From: Deltaproteobacteria bacterium
GTDB taxonomy: Bacteria; Myxococcota_A; UBA796; GCA-2862545
DNA: 64,000 nt
Direction: 5' to 3'
NCBI GenBank assembly: GCA_007693595.1
Contig: REDI01000054.1
Location: forward strand, 24,439 to 88,438
Of this stretch, positions 9,383-18,425 are shown piece after piece. Below the pieces are notes generated by a model that was not told the origin of the DNA, did not search any database, and saw only the letters and a list, made by a program, of their open reading frames with translations. Positions within the stretch are counted from its first letter, which is position 1. Each line of letters opens with the position of its first letter. The translations under genes and the position numbers were made by a program.

Positions 9383-9979
9383 ATGCTCGATCCGCTCGCC
9401 CGCTCCATCCTCGACGTCTGGTTCGGAACCACCGATGAAGAGCGCGCCGCCGCGCCCGCGCGCTGGTTTTCGCCCGACCCCGCCTTTGATGATGATCTCC
9501 GCGAGCGTTTCGGCCCCTTCGTCGCTCCTGCGGCTGCAGGGGCTTTCGCTGGCTGGGAGTCCACTCCTCTTGGGGCCCTGTCGCTCGTGCTCCTGCTCGA
9601 CCAGATCCCTCGCAACATCTATCGCGATGATGCGCGATCTTTCGCCTACGACGCCGCAGCGCGCGAAGTCCTCAAGCGGGCCTTGGGCCAGGGGCACGAC
9701 GCCTGGCTCTCGACCCAGGAGCGCACCTTTCTGTACATGCCGCTCATGCACAGTGAGCAGCTTTCGGATCACGGTCTCGCGGCCCGATGCTTCGAACGAG
9801 CTGTGTTGCTGGCCTCCACCCCCGACGAGGCGGCTCAGGCCCGGGGCACGCTGCTCTATGAGCGAAAGCACGTCGAGATCCTCCACCGATTCGGTCGCTA
9901 TCCTCACCGCAATCAGGTCCTCGGACGTCAGAGTACCCCCGAGGAGCTCGACTTTCTCCAGCATGGGCGAGGCTTCTGA
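9383..9979 (+). CDS. DUF924 family protein
   Basis: The 198-residue, mostly helical protein matches the DUF924 pattern: an early DVWFG followed by a WF...D segment, a central LVLLLDQIPRNIYR motif, and a late FLYMPLMHSE motif with a C-terminal RYPHRN segment. The family has a TPR-like fold and no firmly established function. The ATG at 9383 is preceded by AGGAGG at 9372-9377, far better than the upstream in-frame start at 9269. It stands alone on the plus strand and ends 3 nt from the convergent dehydrogenase gene. Confidence 0.88.
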   Translation: MLDPLARSILDVWFGTTDEERAAAPARWFSPDPAFDDDLRERFGPFVAPAAAGAFAGWESTPLGALSLVLLLDQIPRNIYRDDARSFAYDAAAREVLKRALGQGHDAWLSTQERTFLYMPLMHSEQLSDHGLAARCFERAVLLASTPDEAAQARGTLLYERKHVEILHRFGRYPHRNQVLGRQSTPEELDFLQHGRGF

Positions 9980-9982
9980 ACC

Positions 9983-10921
9983 TCAGCACAGCCGCCAAGG
10001 GAGGGGCTCGCCGGCGACCCAGGCGCCGAGCGCAGCGTGGACCTCGGCGGCGACCCGAGCGCCCAAGCCCACCGTGTACCCGCTGGCGTGAGGGGTGAGG
10101 AGCACGTTCGAGGCGGCTTGCGCCGCGAGCTGGGGCCAGGGCTCGATCGGAAAGACATCGCAGGCCAGGCCACCCAAGTGACCCGCTCGGACCAGCTCGG
10201 CGGCGGTGATCGGGTCCATCAGATCCCCTCGGGCGGTGTTTACGACCACGCAGCCCGAGCGCAGAGAACGGAGCCGGTCGGCGCTCAGGAGGCCGACCGC
10301 CGAGGGATGCGCCGAGGCGTGCAAGGTGAGGGCGTCAGCCTGATCCACGGCCTCGTCGAGGGGCACCACCGGGTAGGGGGGGGAAGGATGCAGCGGATCG
10401 ACAGGTAGGAGTTCGGCACCCAAGCTCGTGAGGTACTCGCAGACCGTCCGGCCGATCACCCCGAGTCCGACGACGGCGATCCGAGCGCCCCGCAACCCGC
10501 GCGGGCGGATGGAGGGGAGATCCCCACGGGCCCAACGGCCTTCGTGCGCGGGAGTCTCTTGGAGGTCCAGCCGACGAAGCAGTCGAATCAGCGCTTCGAG
10601 TGTGTGCTCGACCACGGCGTCCCGTCGCGCGAGAGGGCAGCGACAGGCCTGGATCCCCCGCGCTTCGCAGGCGCGCAGATCAAGGTGCTCGTACCCGGAG
10701 GTCGTCGTGATGATCACGGCGGGGCGTAGCGCGTCGAGGGCTTCGGCGTTGACGGTGACCTTGCTGGTGACCACCAGCACCTCCGCCTCGCCCTCAGGCA
10801 GGCTGGTGATGTCGGGGCAGGCCCGCCACGTCAGGCCCAAGCTCAGGGCCACCTCGCGCTCTCGAGCGAGATCGTCGGACGTCTCGTACGCGGACTGGCC
10901 CCAGCGGAGGACCTCACTCAA
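9983..10921 (-). CDS. D-isomer-specific 2-hydroxyacid dehydrogenase
   Basis: The 312-residue protein shows the family's split arrangement: a catalytic domain at both ends around an NAD-binding domain with VVGLGVIG near residue 150. NTARGDLMD near 230 supplies the substrate/cofactor segment, and TPHASG near 280 contains the catalytic histidine. TTTSGYEHLD is the usual N-terminal substrate loop. It should oxidise or reduce a D-2-hydroxyacid with NAD(P); the specific substrate (phosphoglycerate, glycerate, lactate or erythronate 4-phosphate) is uncertain. The ATG overlaps the HtrA stop by 4 nt (ATGA), making it the last gene of the operon. Confidence 0.9.
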   Translation of the reverse strand: MSEVLRWGQSAYETSDDLAREREVALSLGLTWRACPDITSLPEGEAEVLVVTSKVTVNAEALDALRPAVIITTTSGYEHLDLRACEARGIQACRCPLARRDAVVEHTLEALIRLLRRLDLQETPAHEGRWARGDLPSIRPRGLRGARIAVVGLGVIGRTVCEYLTSLGAELLPVDPLHPSPPYPVVPLDEAVDQADALTLHASAHPSAVGLLSADRLRSLRSGCVVVNTARGDLMDPITAAELVRAGHLGGLACDVFPIEPWPQLAAQAASNVLLTPHASGYTVGLGARVAAEVHAALGAWVAGEPLPWRLC

Positions 10922-12327
10922 GGCTTGGCGCTCCGCCGCGGACTCAGCGCGACGAAGTGACGACCCGCGCCGCGCTCGACCTCGAGGATCACGGCGGAGC
11001 CCCCGGCGGCCAAGGCCTCCTCCGCCTCCTCGACGGTCTCGACGTTGGAGCGGTTGATCGCCAAGAGGCGATCCCCGACCTGGAGTCGACCCATGGCGGG
11101 TCCGGCAGGATCGATCGAGGTGATGACGAGCTCCGGGCGCTCCAGGTTCCGGGCGGCGTTGGGCCTGACGGAGAAGCCGAAGTTCTCGAAGGTAGAGCTG
11201 TGCTTTGGCTGCTCGCGCGTCGTGATTCGGGGCTGGTCGCGGGAAGCGCGAGGCTCGGGCTTGGAGTCGAGCCTCACCGTCAGGTGTCGGTCTCGGCCGT
11301 CACGCCAGATCCCGAGCTTGACCTTCTCGCCTGGTCGGTGCTTTCCGATAATGCGGATGAGGGAGGCGGAGTCGATGACCTCGACGCCCTCGACCTCGCG
11401 CACCACATCGCCGGGCCGGAGCCCGGCCTCCGCTGCAGGATGTCCGTCGTGGACCTGGGTGATGAGGGCGCCCACTCGGTGAGGCAGGCCGAGGGCCTCG
11501 GCGAGGGCGGGATCGGGATCTTGAAGGGAGACCCCGATGAAGCCTCGGCGAACCTCGCCGCTCTGGCGCAGGTCCTCGATGACGCGCTGCACGAGGCCGC
11601 TGGGGATGCTGAAGCCGACCGTGTTGGCGTACTTGATGATCGCGGAGTTCACGCCGACGACTCGGCCGTTCAGATCGAAGAGCGGCCCACCCGAGTTGCC
11701 TTGGTTGATAGCGGCGTCGGTCTGGATGAACTCATCGTAGGGGTTGTTGCCGAGGGAGCGACCTTTGCCGCTGATGATGCCCGCCGTGACCGTGGTGCCG
11801 AGCCCGAGGGGGTTGCCGACCGCCACCACCCAGTCGCCGACCTCGAGGCTGTCGGAGTCGCCGAACTCTACATAGGTCCAAGCGCGTTGTTGGGGGAGCT
11901 GCAAGAGCGCGATGTCGGTGGTGGGATCGCTGGCTAGGAGCTCGGCTTCGATGGTCTCTCCGGTGGAAAAACGTGCCCTCACTACCGAGGCGCCGTGCAC
12001 GACGTGGTGGTTGGTGACCAGCAGCCCGTCGGCGCTGATCACAAAGCCGCTCCCCTCACCGCGGACCCGTCGGGGGCCCGGATCGGCATCTTGCATCAGC
12101 GGCCCGAAGAAGTCTCGAAACTCGGGAGGGAGCGGAGAGCGCTGGCGCTCCACCAAGCCCTCGACCTCGATGGCGACGACGGCGGGCTCGACCGCGCGAA
12201 CCAGCGGCGCGAGCGAGCGCCCAGGATCGTAGGTAGCGCTCGGCTCAGGAGCCGAGACCGGCCCAGCGAGGCTGTTCGCGACGAGGCTGAGGCTGAGGAT
12301 CGTCACGCGAAGGGTTGGGACCACCAT
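10918..12327 (-). CDS. HtrA/DegP-type periplasmic serine protease with two PDZ domains
   Basis: The 469-residue protein begins with a signal peptide ending near residue 26. The trypsin-like domain has the catalytic triad: His108 in TNHHVV, Asp138 in DPTTDIAL and Ser212 in QGNSGGPL. Two PDZ domains follow, at about 285-365 (VIDSASLIRIIGKHRPG) and 395-460 (AGPAMGRLQVGDRL). This is the Deg/HtrA layout used for periplasmic quality control and protein degradation, and the 469-residue length is typical. It follows ilvE by 111 bp and overlaps the dehydrogenase gene by 4 nt. Confidence 0.93.
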   Translation of the reverse strand: MVVPTLRVTILSLSLVANSLAGPVSAPEPSATYDPGRSLAPLVRAVEPAVVAIEVEGLVERQRSPLPPEFRDFFGPLMQDADPGPRRVRGEGSGFVISADGLLVTNHHVVHGASVVRARFSTGETIEAELLASDPTTDIALLQLPQQRAWTYVEFGDSDSLEVGDWVVAVGNPLGLGTTVTAGIISGKGRSLGNNPYDEFIQTDAAINQGNSGGPLFDLNGRVVGVNSAIIKYANTVGFSIPSGLVQRVIEDLRQSGEVRRGFIGVSLQDPDPALAEALGLPHRVGALITQVHDGHPAAEAGLRPGDVVREVEGVEVIDSASLIRIIGKHRPGEKVKLGIWRDGRDRHLTVRLDSKPEPRASRDQPRITTREQPKHSSTFENFGFSVRPNAARNLERPELVITSIDPAGPAMGRLQVGDRLLAINRSNVETVEEAEEALAAGGSAVILEVERGAGRHFVALSPRRSAKP

Positions 12328-12438
12328 GTTTCCTCCACAAGCACGGGGACCGGGCGGTGTGCTGGGCGACCGCCCCTTGGAGAAGGGGTGCGCACCGCTG
12401 TCGCCCCCCGCAAGTCTCCAGCCGTCACGTCTCGGACC

Positions 12439-13374
12439 TCAGTGTCCGACCGGAGGATCTCCGAGGGTGATGTGGTGACGCATCCAGTCCACTCTCCCGC
12501 GGACCGAGTCCGCGTAGAGCTGCTGCATGGCTCGGGTGATCGGGCCGGGGGTGCCATCGCCGATCGTGCGACGGTCCAGTTCCCGAATGGGGGTGACCTC
12601 GGCGGCGCTGCCACACATGAAGGCCTCGTCGGCGGTGTAGAGGGCGTCGCGCCCGAAGAACTGTTCCCGGACCTCGATCCCCTCGTGCTTGAGGAGCTCG
12701 AGCATGGTCGCTCGGGTGATACCGGGCAGGATGTTGGCCAAGGGGGGCGTGAGGGCCACGCCATCGCGGATGACGAAGATGTTCTCGCCCGTCCCTTCGG
12801 CGACGTAGCCGTTCTGGTCGAGCATCAAGGCTTCGTCGAAGCCGTTGTCGTTGGCCTCGTAGCGAGCCATGACACTGTTGACGTAGTGGCCGACGATCTT
12901 TGCGCGCTGGAGCGCGGAGTTCGGGTGGTTCCGGGTGAAGCTGCTGGTCTGGAGGCGCACGCCGTTCTGGATCCCGTCGTCGCCGAGATAGGCCCCCCAC
13001 TTCCAAGAGCAGACGGCGAGGTGGACCGGGTTCGAGCGTGCGCCAAGCCCCATCGCGCCCATACCGAAGAAGACCAGCGGACGCAGGTAGGCCTCGGTGC
13101 TCTCGTTTGCTTTCAGGATGTCGAGGCAGGCCTGACGGATCTGCTCTTGGGACCATCGGAGCTTCATGCGCATCATGTTGGAAGACTCGATCAAGCGTCG
13201 AACGTGCAGGTCGAGGTGCCAGATCCCGGCGCGGCCATCGGGCTGAGTGTAGGAGCGGAGGCCCTCGAAGGCTCCCACGCCATAGTGAAGGGTGTGCGAG
13301 AGGAGGTGAATCTTGGCGTCGGCGAAGGGGATGAGTTCGCCGTCCAACCAGACGTATTTGGCTTCGATGGTCAA
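12439..13374 (-). CDS. ilvE: Branched-chain amino acid aminotransferase
   Basis: This 311-residue PLP class-IV aminotransferase has LHYGVGAFEGLR near residue 32, the PLP-lysine in RAKIVGHY near 160, GYVAEGTGENIF near 196 and GITRATMLEL near 218, all typical of bacterial IlvE. It interconverts Leu, Ile and Val with their 2-oxo acids in the cytoplasm. The ATG at 13374 overlaps the stop of the inactive M16 gene (ATGA, 13371-13374), so it is co-translated with two protease genes, an odd metabolic neighbour. The length is normal for the family. Confidence 0.93.
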   Translation of the reverse strand: MTIEAKYVWLDGELIPFADAKIHLLSHTLHYGVGAFEGLRSYTQPDGRAGIWHLDLHVRRLIESSNMMRMKLRWSQEQIRQACLDILKANESTEAYLRPLVFFGMGAMGLGARSNPVHLAVCSWKWGAYLGDDGIQNGVRLQTSSFTRNHPNSALQRAKIVGHYVNSVMARYEANDNGFDEALMLDQNGYVAEGTGENIFVIRDGVALTPPLANILPGITRATMLELLKHEGIEVREQFFGRDALYTADEAFMCGSAAEVTPIRELDRRTIGDGTPGPITRAMQQLYADSVRGRVDWMRHHITLGDPPVGH

Positions 13375-14834
13375 GGGTTGCCTCCGATGCGCCGCCCATC
13401 GGCGTCGAACTCGATGATGGGGAGCCCGAACTCCTCGAGTGACGCCAGAATGGTGGCCTTGTCCCCGACCACGACCCAGGCGGGTCGACCGGCTCGGAGT
13501 CGCTCCGCGAGGGCCTTCTGCGCGCTTTCGAGCTCGACTCCCTTCACGCCGGGCAGATAGCGGTCCGCCCAGTCCTCGGGGAGGTCATAACGCCAGATCG
13601 ACTCCTGTTCACCGAGCTGAGCGCGAGGGGTCTCGAAGCGGCCGGGGTATTGGTTGACGAGCGTGCGCTGCATGTAGGACAGCTCCTCGTCCGTGATGGG
13701 CCTGGAGTCTAAGATCTCTTGAAACTCTCTGCGCATCTCGACCAAGGAGGGGCCGGTCACCTCGGTCTGCACCGACGCGGAGCAGGACAGCACGGCGGGG
13801 CCGTAGCCCGTGATGGTCGAGCAGCGGGCGCCGTAGGTGTAACCCTTGTCTTCACGCAGGTTGAGGTTGAGCCGGCTCATGAAGGTGCCGCCGAGCACGT
13901 CAACGCCGAGCTTGAATGGGAACCAGTCGTCGTCGGTTCGCTCTCCGACGACCCAACGAACGTCGAGAATGCTCTGTGCGGCGCCGGGCTTGTCGACCAG
14001 ATAGATGGCCTCCTGATCGGGTGAGTTGGCGGGAGAAGGAGCGGTGGGTCTCTCGACGCCTTCCGGTGCCCAGGCGCCGAACCTGGGCTCAAGCAAGGCG
14101 ACGGCCTCGTCGGGGGTGATCGCCCCCCCTACCAAAAGGATAGCGTTGGACGGGCCGACCTGGCTGCTGTACCAAGCGCGCAGGTCGTCGGGACCGAGGG
14201 GCTCGATGTGCTCCTCCATCAAGATGCGCCCGCGGTAGCTATCGCCGAAGAGGGGACGGTCCACGATGCGACTGCGAAGCCCGCTCGGGTCGTTCCGTGC
14301 GTTCTTGATGGCCGTGAGGTATCGAACCTTGAGAATCGAGAGCTCTTCCTCGGGGAAGGTGGGCTCTTGCACCACCTTGCGCATGAGGTCCAGCGTAGGC
14401 TCCAGGTTGCGGCGCATGGCGGTGATCCCCACCTGGGCGCCGTCGGTGCTCGCGCTGGCGCGCAGGGTTGATGCGAGGGCCTTGAGCTCGCGGCTGATGT
14501 CTTCGGAGCTGAGGTCGCCGGCGCCTTCGTCGAGCATGTCGAAGGTGAGGCTGGCGAGCCCCGGAGTGGCGGCGCTGTAGGAGCCCACGTTGAACGCCAG
14601 CTGGACGTTGACGAGGGGCACCTTGTCGTTGGGTACGACGACGATCTTGAGCCCGTTCGACAGCTCTTTCGTGAACGTCTCGGGGACCTTGAAGGGTCGC
14701 TCTGGGAGCGGGTCGGGCATGGGCCGCGCGACGCTGGGGTCGTGCAAGGTGACGTCGGCGTGTGGCTGCGGCTGGCCGGGTGCGCCGGGGGTGCAAGAGA
14801 GGAAGGCGAGAGTCAAGAGAGTAGAGGTACGCAT
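13371..14834 (-). CDS. M16-family peptidase homologue lacking the zinc site
   Basis: This 487-residue lipoprotein-like protein has a signal with a Cys near residue 14 (LSCTPG), then a typical M16 N-terminal half (ELSNGLKIVVV) and the C-terminal half. Where active members carry HxxEH, this sequence reads GLASLTFDML, so the zinc ligands are gone. It is therefore the non-catalytic partner of a bacterial M16 pair, analogous to the mitochondrial processing peptidase alpha subunit. Its start shares one base with the stop of the active subunit (TGATG), which supports equal expression and a heterodimer. Confidence 0.9.
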   Translation of the reverse strand: MRTSTLLTLAFLSCTPGAPGQPQPHADVTLHDPSVARPMPDPLPERPFKVPETFTKELSNGLKIVVVPNDKVPLVNVQLAFNVGSYSAATPGLASLTFDMLDEGAGDLSSEDISRELKALASTLRASASTDGAQVGITAMRRNLEPTLDLMRKVVQEPTFPEEELSILKVRYLTAIKNARNDPSGLRSRIVDRPLFGDSYRGRILMEEHIEPLGPDDLRAWYSSQVGPSNAILLVGGAITPDEAVALLEPRFGAWAPEGVERPTAPSPANSPDQEAIYLVDKPGAAQSILDVRWVVGERTDDDWFPFKLGVDVLGGTFMSRLNLNLREDKGYTYGARCSTITGYGPAVLSCSASVQTEVTGPSLVEMRREFQEILDSRPITDEELSYMQRTLVNQYPGRFETPRAQLGEQESIWRYDLPEDWADRYLPGVKGVELESAQKALAERLRAGRPAWVVVGDKATILASLEEFGLPIIEFDADGRRIGGNP

Positions 14835-16231
14835 CAGTTGGCCTCCTCGGGCTTGTCGGTGACGGGCCAGATGTGGAGCGCGACGTGGTGAGCCTGGAGC
14901 ACCTTCTTGCCGGTCTCGACCGCTGAGGTGGGGGTCACAGCGCGGTAACGGGCGAGATCCTTGGACATGTAGTCTGGATCGCCATGAAACATGTTGTAGC
15001 GCTGAAGGGTCTCGCCCTTGCCGGAGTTCGTGAGCAGGCCGTCGTAGAAGCTCCTCTCGAAGCCTGCGATCGCGGCCTTGACCTCGTCCTCGGTGGGGGG
15101 CTTGTCGCCGAGCACCTCGTCGATCACTTGCATGGCCTCGGCCATGACCTCGTCGGTGGTATGGCCGGGGGCGGCGGTCGCGGTGATGAGGAAGGTGGAG
15201 GCGAGCTTGCCCGAGAACTGGGAGGTGGAGATCGACTTGGCGATCTTCTTGTCTCGGACCAGGCGCTTGTAGAGGCGGGAGTCCCGCCCGTCGGACAGCA
15301 CGGAGCTGAGCACGTCGAGCTCGGCATCGCCCGCTTCGAAGAAGGCAGGGCTATCGAAAGCGACCCAGAGGCGTTGCTCGGGAACCTGCTGATACTGTCT
15401 GAGATCCTTCGTCTCGTCGATGGCCGGTGAGACGGCCGCTCTTCGGGTGGGAGGCTCGCCCTTGGGGATGCCGCCGAAGTTCTCGAGTACGAGTTGACGG
15501 GCTTGATCTTCGTCGAAGTCGCCGGCGATCACGAGGGAAGCGTTGTTAGGGAGGTACCAGGCCTCGAAGAAGGCGCGAACGTCGTCGAGCGTTGCGGCCT
15601 CGAGGTCTTGGTGGCTCCCGATGGGCATGTGATGGTAGGGGTGGCCCTCCCGGAAGCGAGCCTCGAAGAGATCTTTGAACGCCTCACCGTACGGAGGGTT
15701 CTCGTAGCGCTGACGCCGCTCGTTTCGGACGACCTCGCGCTGGTTGTCGAGCTTCTCTTGGTCGAGGACAGGGAGGAGGGAGCCCATGCGATCGCTCTCG
15801 AGAAAGAGAGCGAGAGGCAAGTAGCGGGACGGCAAGGACTGAAAGTAGTTGGTCCGATCGAAGGAGGTGGTCCCGTTGATCGAAGCGCCGACCTCTTGGA
15901 GCGGACCGAAGTACTCGTCGGGCTGCGAGAGCGAACCCTGGAACATCAAGTGTTCGAAGAGGTGCGCGAAGCCGGTGAGACCCTCGGTCTCGTCCTTGGA
16001 GCCGACGTGATACCAGACGCTCACGTAGACCACCGGGGTGCTCCCGTCGGGAGCCAGGATCACGTCGAGCCCGTTGTCGAGCTCATACTTTGTGAACGGG
16101 ATGTTGGGGTCGCTCAGGCCTGCGTGGTCTTCGGCGTGCGCGGCCGGGGTGAGGGCCAGAGTGAGAATCAGGGCAGCGAGGGAGCGCCCTCGAGATCCGA
16201 TGAGGCATCGGGCTCGATCCAGGTTGAGCAT
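14834..16231 (-). CDS. M16-family zinc metalloprotease (catalytic subunit)
   Basis: The 465-residue protein has a signal peptide (ALILTLALTPAAHA) and then KYELDNGLDVIL, the usual M16 opening. TGFAHLFEHLMFQG contains the inverted zinc motif HxxEH (HLFEH), and NERRQRYEN downstream supplies the third ligand region. It should degrade peptides or proteins in the periplasm together with the zinc-less partner encoded next. I chose the ATG at 16231 because AAGGAGGA lies just upstream of it and it gives a clean signal peptide; the frame extends about 30 codons further without one. Confidence 0.93.
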   Translation of the reverse strand: MLNLDRARCLIGSRGRSLAALILTLALTPAAHAEDHAGLSDPNIPFTKYELDNGLDVILAPDGSTPVVYVSVWYHVGSKDETEGLTGFAHLFEHLMFQGSLSQPDEYFGPLQEVGASINGTTSFDRTNYFQSLPSRYLPLALFLESDRMGSLLPVLDQEKLDNQREVVRNERRQRYENPPYGEAFKDLFEARFREGHPYHHMPIGSHQDLEAATLDDVRAFFEAWYLPNNASLVIAGDFDEDQARQLVLENFGGIPKGEPPTRRAAVSPAIDETKDLRQYQQVPEQRLWVAFDSPAFFEAGDAELDVLSSVLSDGRDSRLYKRLVRDKKIAKSISTSQFSGKLASTFLITATAAPGHTTDEVMAEAMQVIDEVLGDKPPTEDEVKAAIAGFERSFYDGLLTNSGKGETLQRYNMFHGDPDYMSKDLARYRAVTPTSAVETGKKVLQAHHVALHIWPVTDKPEEAN

Positions 16232-16301
16232 GAGAGTCCTCCTTGGGGAAGAGGGCCCCATAGTCCCTTGAGCCCGCACCGCGATGTAAAGTTGATCCAC
16301 C

Positions 16302-16331
16302 TTGCGCAGTCGACCGCGTTTCATCTACACT
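16302..16331 (+). promoter_or_regulatory. Candidate sigma70-like promoter for the MopE-like lipoprotein
   Basis: In the 186-bp divergent region between the M16 gene and the lipoprotein gene, TTGCGC (16302-16307) and TACACT (16326-16331) are separated by 18 bp. Both boxes are imperfect. This is the most AT-rich, non-coding part of the spacer and it points to the gene at 16418. No matching minus-strand promoter was clear. Confidence 0.35.
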
Positions 16332-16417
16332 AAGCGCCTGTTCGTTATCGGGGCTTGCGAAACTCGCCCGATCGCGTACAATCGACGCGTCCGGTCTACC
16401 CGGCCCTGGAGGTCTTC

Positions 16418-17242
16418 GTGCGGTTCGTCCTGCCCCTCATCTTGTCCTCGTTCGCGCTCGGCGGCTGCATGTCGGACTTCCGCTCCGAGTTCATCCTGCC
16501 CTCGGACTGTGACCGGCGCCTCTACTTCGAAGACCGCGATGGTGACGGTTGGGGCGATCCGAACGGCGACTTCGGTTCGCTGTGCGAGCCCGACCCCGAC
16601 GCGGGGCTCGTGGCGCGCAACAACCTCGACTGCGACGATACCGATCCGGGCACGACCGGCCGGGTCGGAACCCTCTGCCCCGACAACTTCGTGGTTGGCG
16701 GCTCTTCCTTCGTCGCCTTCGCCTCCTCGGGGCGCGAGTTTGCGGCGGTTCTGCCCTCCTCCGACGAGCGTCCCGAGATCACGCCCACCAAGTGGGCTCA
16801 AGGGGCTGCCCAGGCTTGCGGAGCCATGGGGTGGGGCGGTCAGCTCGCGACGTTCTCCAACCTCACCGAGTTCGCCTCGGTCACCGAACGGATCGGGGAC
16901 AAGCTCGAGCCGGGCCAGACCTACGCGGGCTGGGTGGGGCTCGTGCCCTCGGATGCTGGCAACGCCTGGGTCTGGAGCGGTCGCGAGAGCGGCCTCAACC
17001 TCAACGAGGTCGGCTTTTGCAACCCCGACCTCCCGCCAGACCCCGCCGACGAGGTGCACGCGGATCGCCGCGTTGCGTTGGTTCGCCGATCGACCGGGCG
17101 CTGGTGTTTCGGTCGTCCCGTCGATGCCAACATCGACGAGGGCTTGGTCGAGTATACCGACCGTGAAGCCTACTTCGTGTGCGAACGCTCCACCCCGCAG
17201 TCTTCGGGCTTCGTCGTCAATCGTCCACCCGACGGGGCCTAG
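16418..17242 (+). CDS. Lipoprotein with MopE-type DxDGDG motif and C-type-lectin-like domain
   Basis: The 274-residue product starts at a GTG with GGAGG 6 nt upstream, and its signal ends FALGGC (lipobox). Residues of about 33-90 contain FEDRDGDGWGDP and later NNLDCDDTDP, the putative calcium/metal-binding repeat frequent in myxobacterial surface proteins of the MopE type. Residues of about 125-265 read like a C-type lectin fold: AQACGAMGWGGQLATF, then a WVGL and WVWSGRE core, with cysteines near the end. It is probably an outer-surface binding protein; the ligand is unknown. Confidence 0.75.
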   Translation: MRFVLPLILSSFALGGCMSDFRSEFILPSDCDRRLYFEDRDGDGWGDPNGDFGSLCEPDPDAGLVARNNLDCDDTDPGTTGRVGTLCPDNFVVGGSSFVAFASSGREFAAVLPSSDERPEITPTKWAQGAAQACGAMGWGGQLATFSNLTEFASVTERIGDKLEPGQTYAGWVGLVPSDAGNAWVWSGRESGLNLNEVGFCNPDLPPDPADEVHADRRVALVRRSTGRWCFGRPVDANIDEGLVEYTDREAYFVCERSTPQSSGFVVNRPPDGA

Positions 17243-17486
17243 CCGGCTCCGCGGGTCGTCGTGGGCTCGGGCGCCCGCCTTCGGGAGACTTGACCGGGCC
17301 CGGCGCACAGGGTGCCCGGTGGTCTGGTTTACCCTGGGTCCACCGCAACACTGCGATGCGATCTCGGCGGCTAACGAGGCGGATGGCCCAGGATCGATAG
17401 GCGGGCGTGCCTCTGGGGCGCGTCCGGCCCTTTGAACGGCCCTCGCTCCGGGCATAGACGAAGAGCTTGATGTGGAGAACGCGCGC

Positions 17487-18425
17487 ATGGTGCCGCCGAC
17501 CCGGCTTCGAATCGCTCGATGGATCGCCGTCCCCTTGGTGGCGGTGACTTATGTGCTTCTCGTCTTCGGCTCGACCGTCCGAATTCATGACGCGGGACTT
17601 GCTTGCCCCGACTGGCCCATGTGCTTTGGCCAAGTGATCCCTGTGATCAACTTCGGGGTTGCGCTCGAGTTCGGACACCGGGTCTTAGCGGGCCTTATCT
17701 CGCTCGCCTTCGTGGGTTTGGCGGGGATCGTGTTCTCCGCGCGCTCGTTGCGCCGCGAGGTCGGCGCGCTCGTGGGGGTCTCTGCGGTGGTGTTGGTCGT
17801 GCAGATCATCCTCGGTGGGTTGACCGTGCTCGAGCTGCTCGACATCTGGACGGTCACGAGCCACCTCGTCACGGGCAACACCTTCTGCGCCCTGCTGCTC
17901 GTGCTCGCGCTGCGGCTCATGGAGCACGGGCGCGACGTGGAGCGGCCGAAGCTGAGCTGGCCGGAGCGCCTGCTGCCCGTCGGAGTCCTCGCCCTCGTCT
18001 TCTTGCAGTTGGGTCTTGGGGGATTGGTCGCGTCGAGCCATGCAGGCCTCGCCTGTGGACCTGTCTTTCCGAACTGTGCCGGCAGCGCGTGGTTCCCGAC
18101 CTTCGAAGGGGTTGTCGGGCTGCAGGTCGTGCATCGCATCGGCGCCTTCGTGGTCCTCGCAGGGTCGGTCGTGAGCGCCTCGGTTCTCTTTCGACGAGCT
18201 CGCGTGGGCGTGGCAGCGCTCTTGGTGGTCGCGGTGGTGATCGCACAAGCGACGCTGGGGATCGTGAACGTGTGGACGTCGATGCCCGCGGAGATTACAG
18301 CGGCCCACTCAGCGGGAGCTGCGCTGCTCGTCCTCACCTCAACGTGGGCCAGCTACGAGGCGCTTCGCGCACCGGCCGTCGCAGCTCGGTCCGCGCCCCT
18401 CGCTCACTCGGTGGAGGCTCGATGA
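17487..18425 (+). CDS. ctaA: Heme A synthase (CtaA/COX15)
   Basis: This polytopic protein of 312 residues has about eight membrane segments in two similar four-helix halves. Heme-ligand histidines appear in EFGHRV, VTSHLV, VVHRIG and AAHSAG, and cysteine pairs follow the first and fifth helices (GLACPDWPMC and GLACGPVFPNC), as in Cys-containing CtaA. It oxidises the C8 methyl of heme O to make heme A for cytochrome oxidase. GGAGA lies 8 nt before the ATG at 17487; an upstream GTG at 17472 is possible. Its stop overlaps ctaB by 4 nt. Confidence 0.93.
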   Translation: MVPPTRLRIARWIAVPLVAVTYVLLVFGSTVRIHDAGLACPDWPMCFGQVIPVINFGVALEFGHRVLAGLISLAFVGLAGIVFSARSLRREVGALVGVSAVVLVVQIILGGLTVLELLDIWTVTSHLVTGNTFCALLLVLALRLMEHGRDVERPKLSWPERLLPVGVLALVFLQLGLGGLVASSHAGLACGPVFPNCAGSAWFPTFEGVVGLQVVHRIGAFVVLAGSVVSASVLFRRARVGVAALLVVAVVIAQATLGIVNVWTSMPAEITAAHSAGAALLVLTSTWASYEALRAPAVAARSAPLAHSVEAR

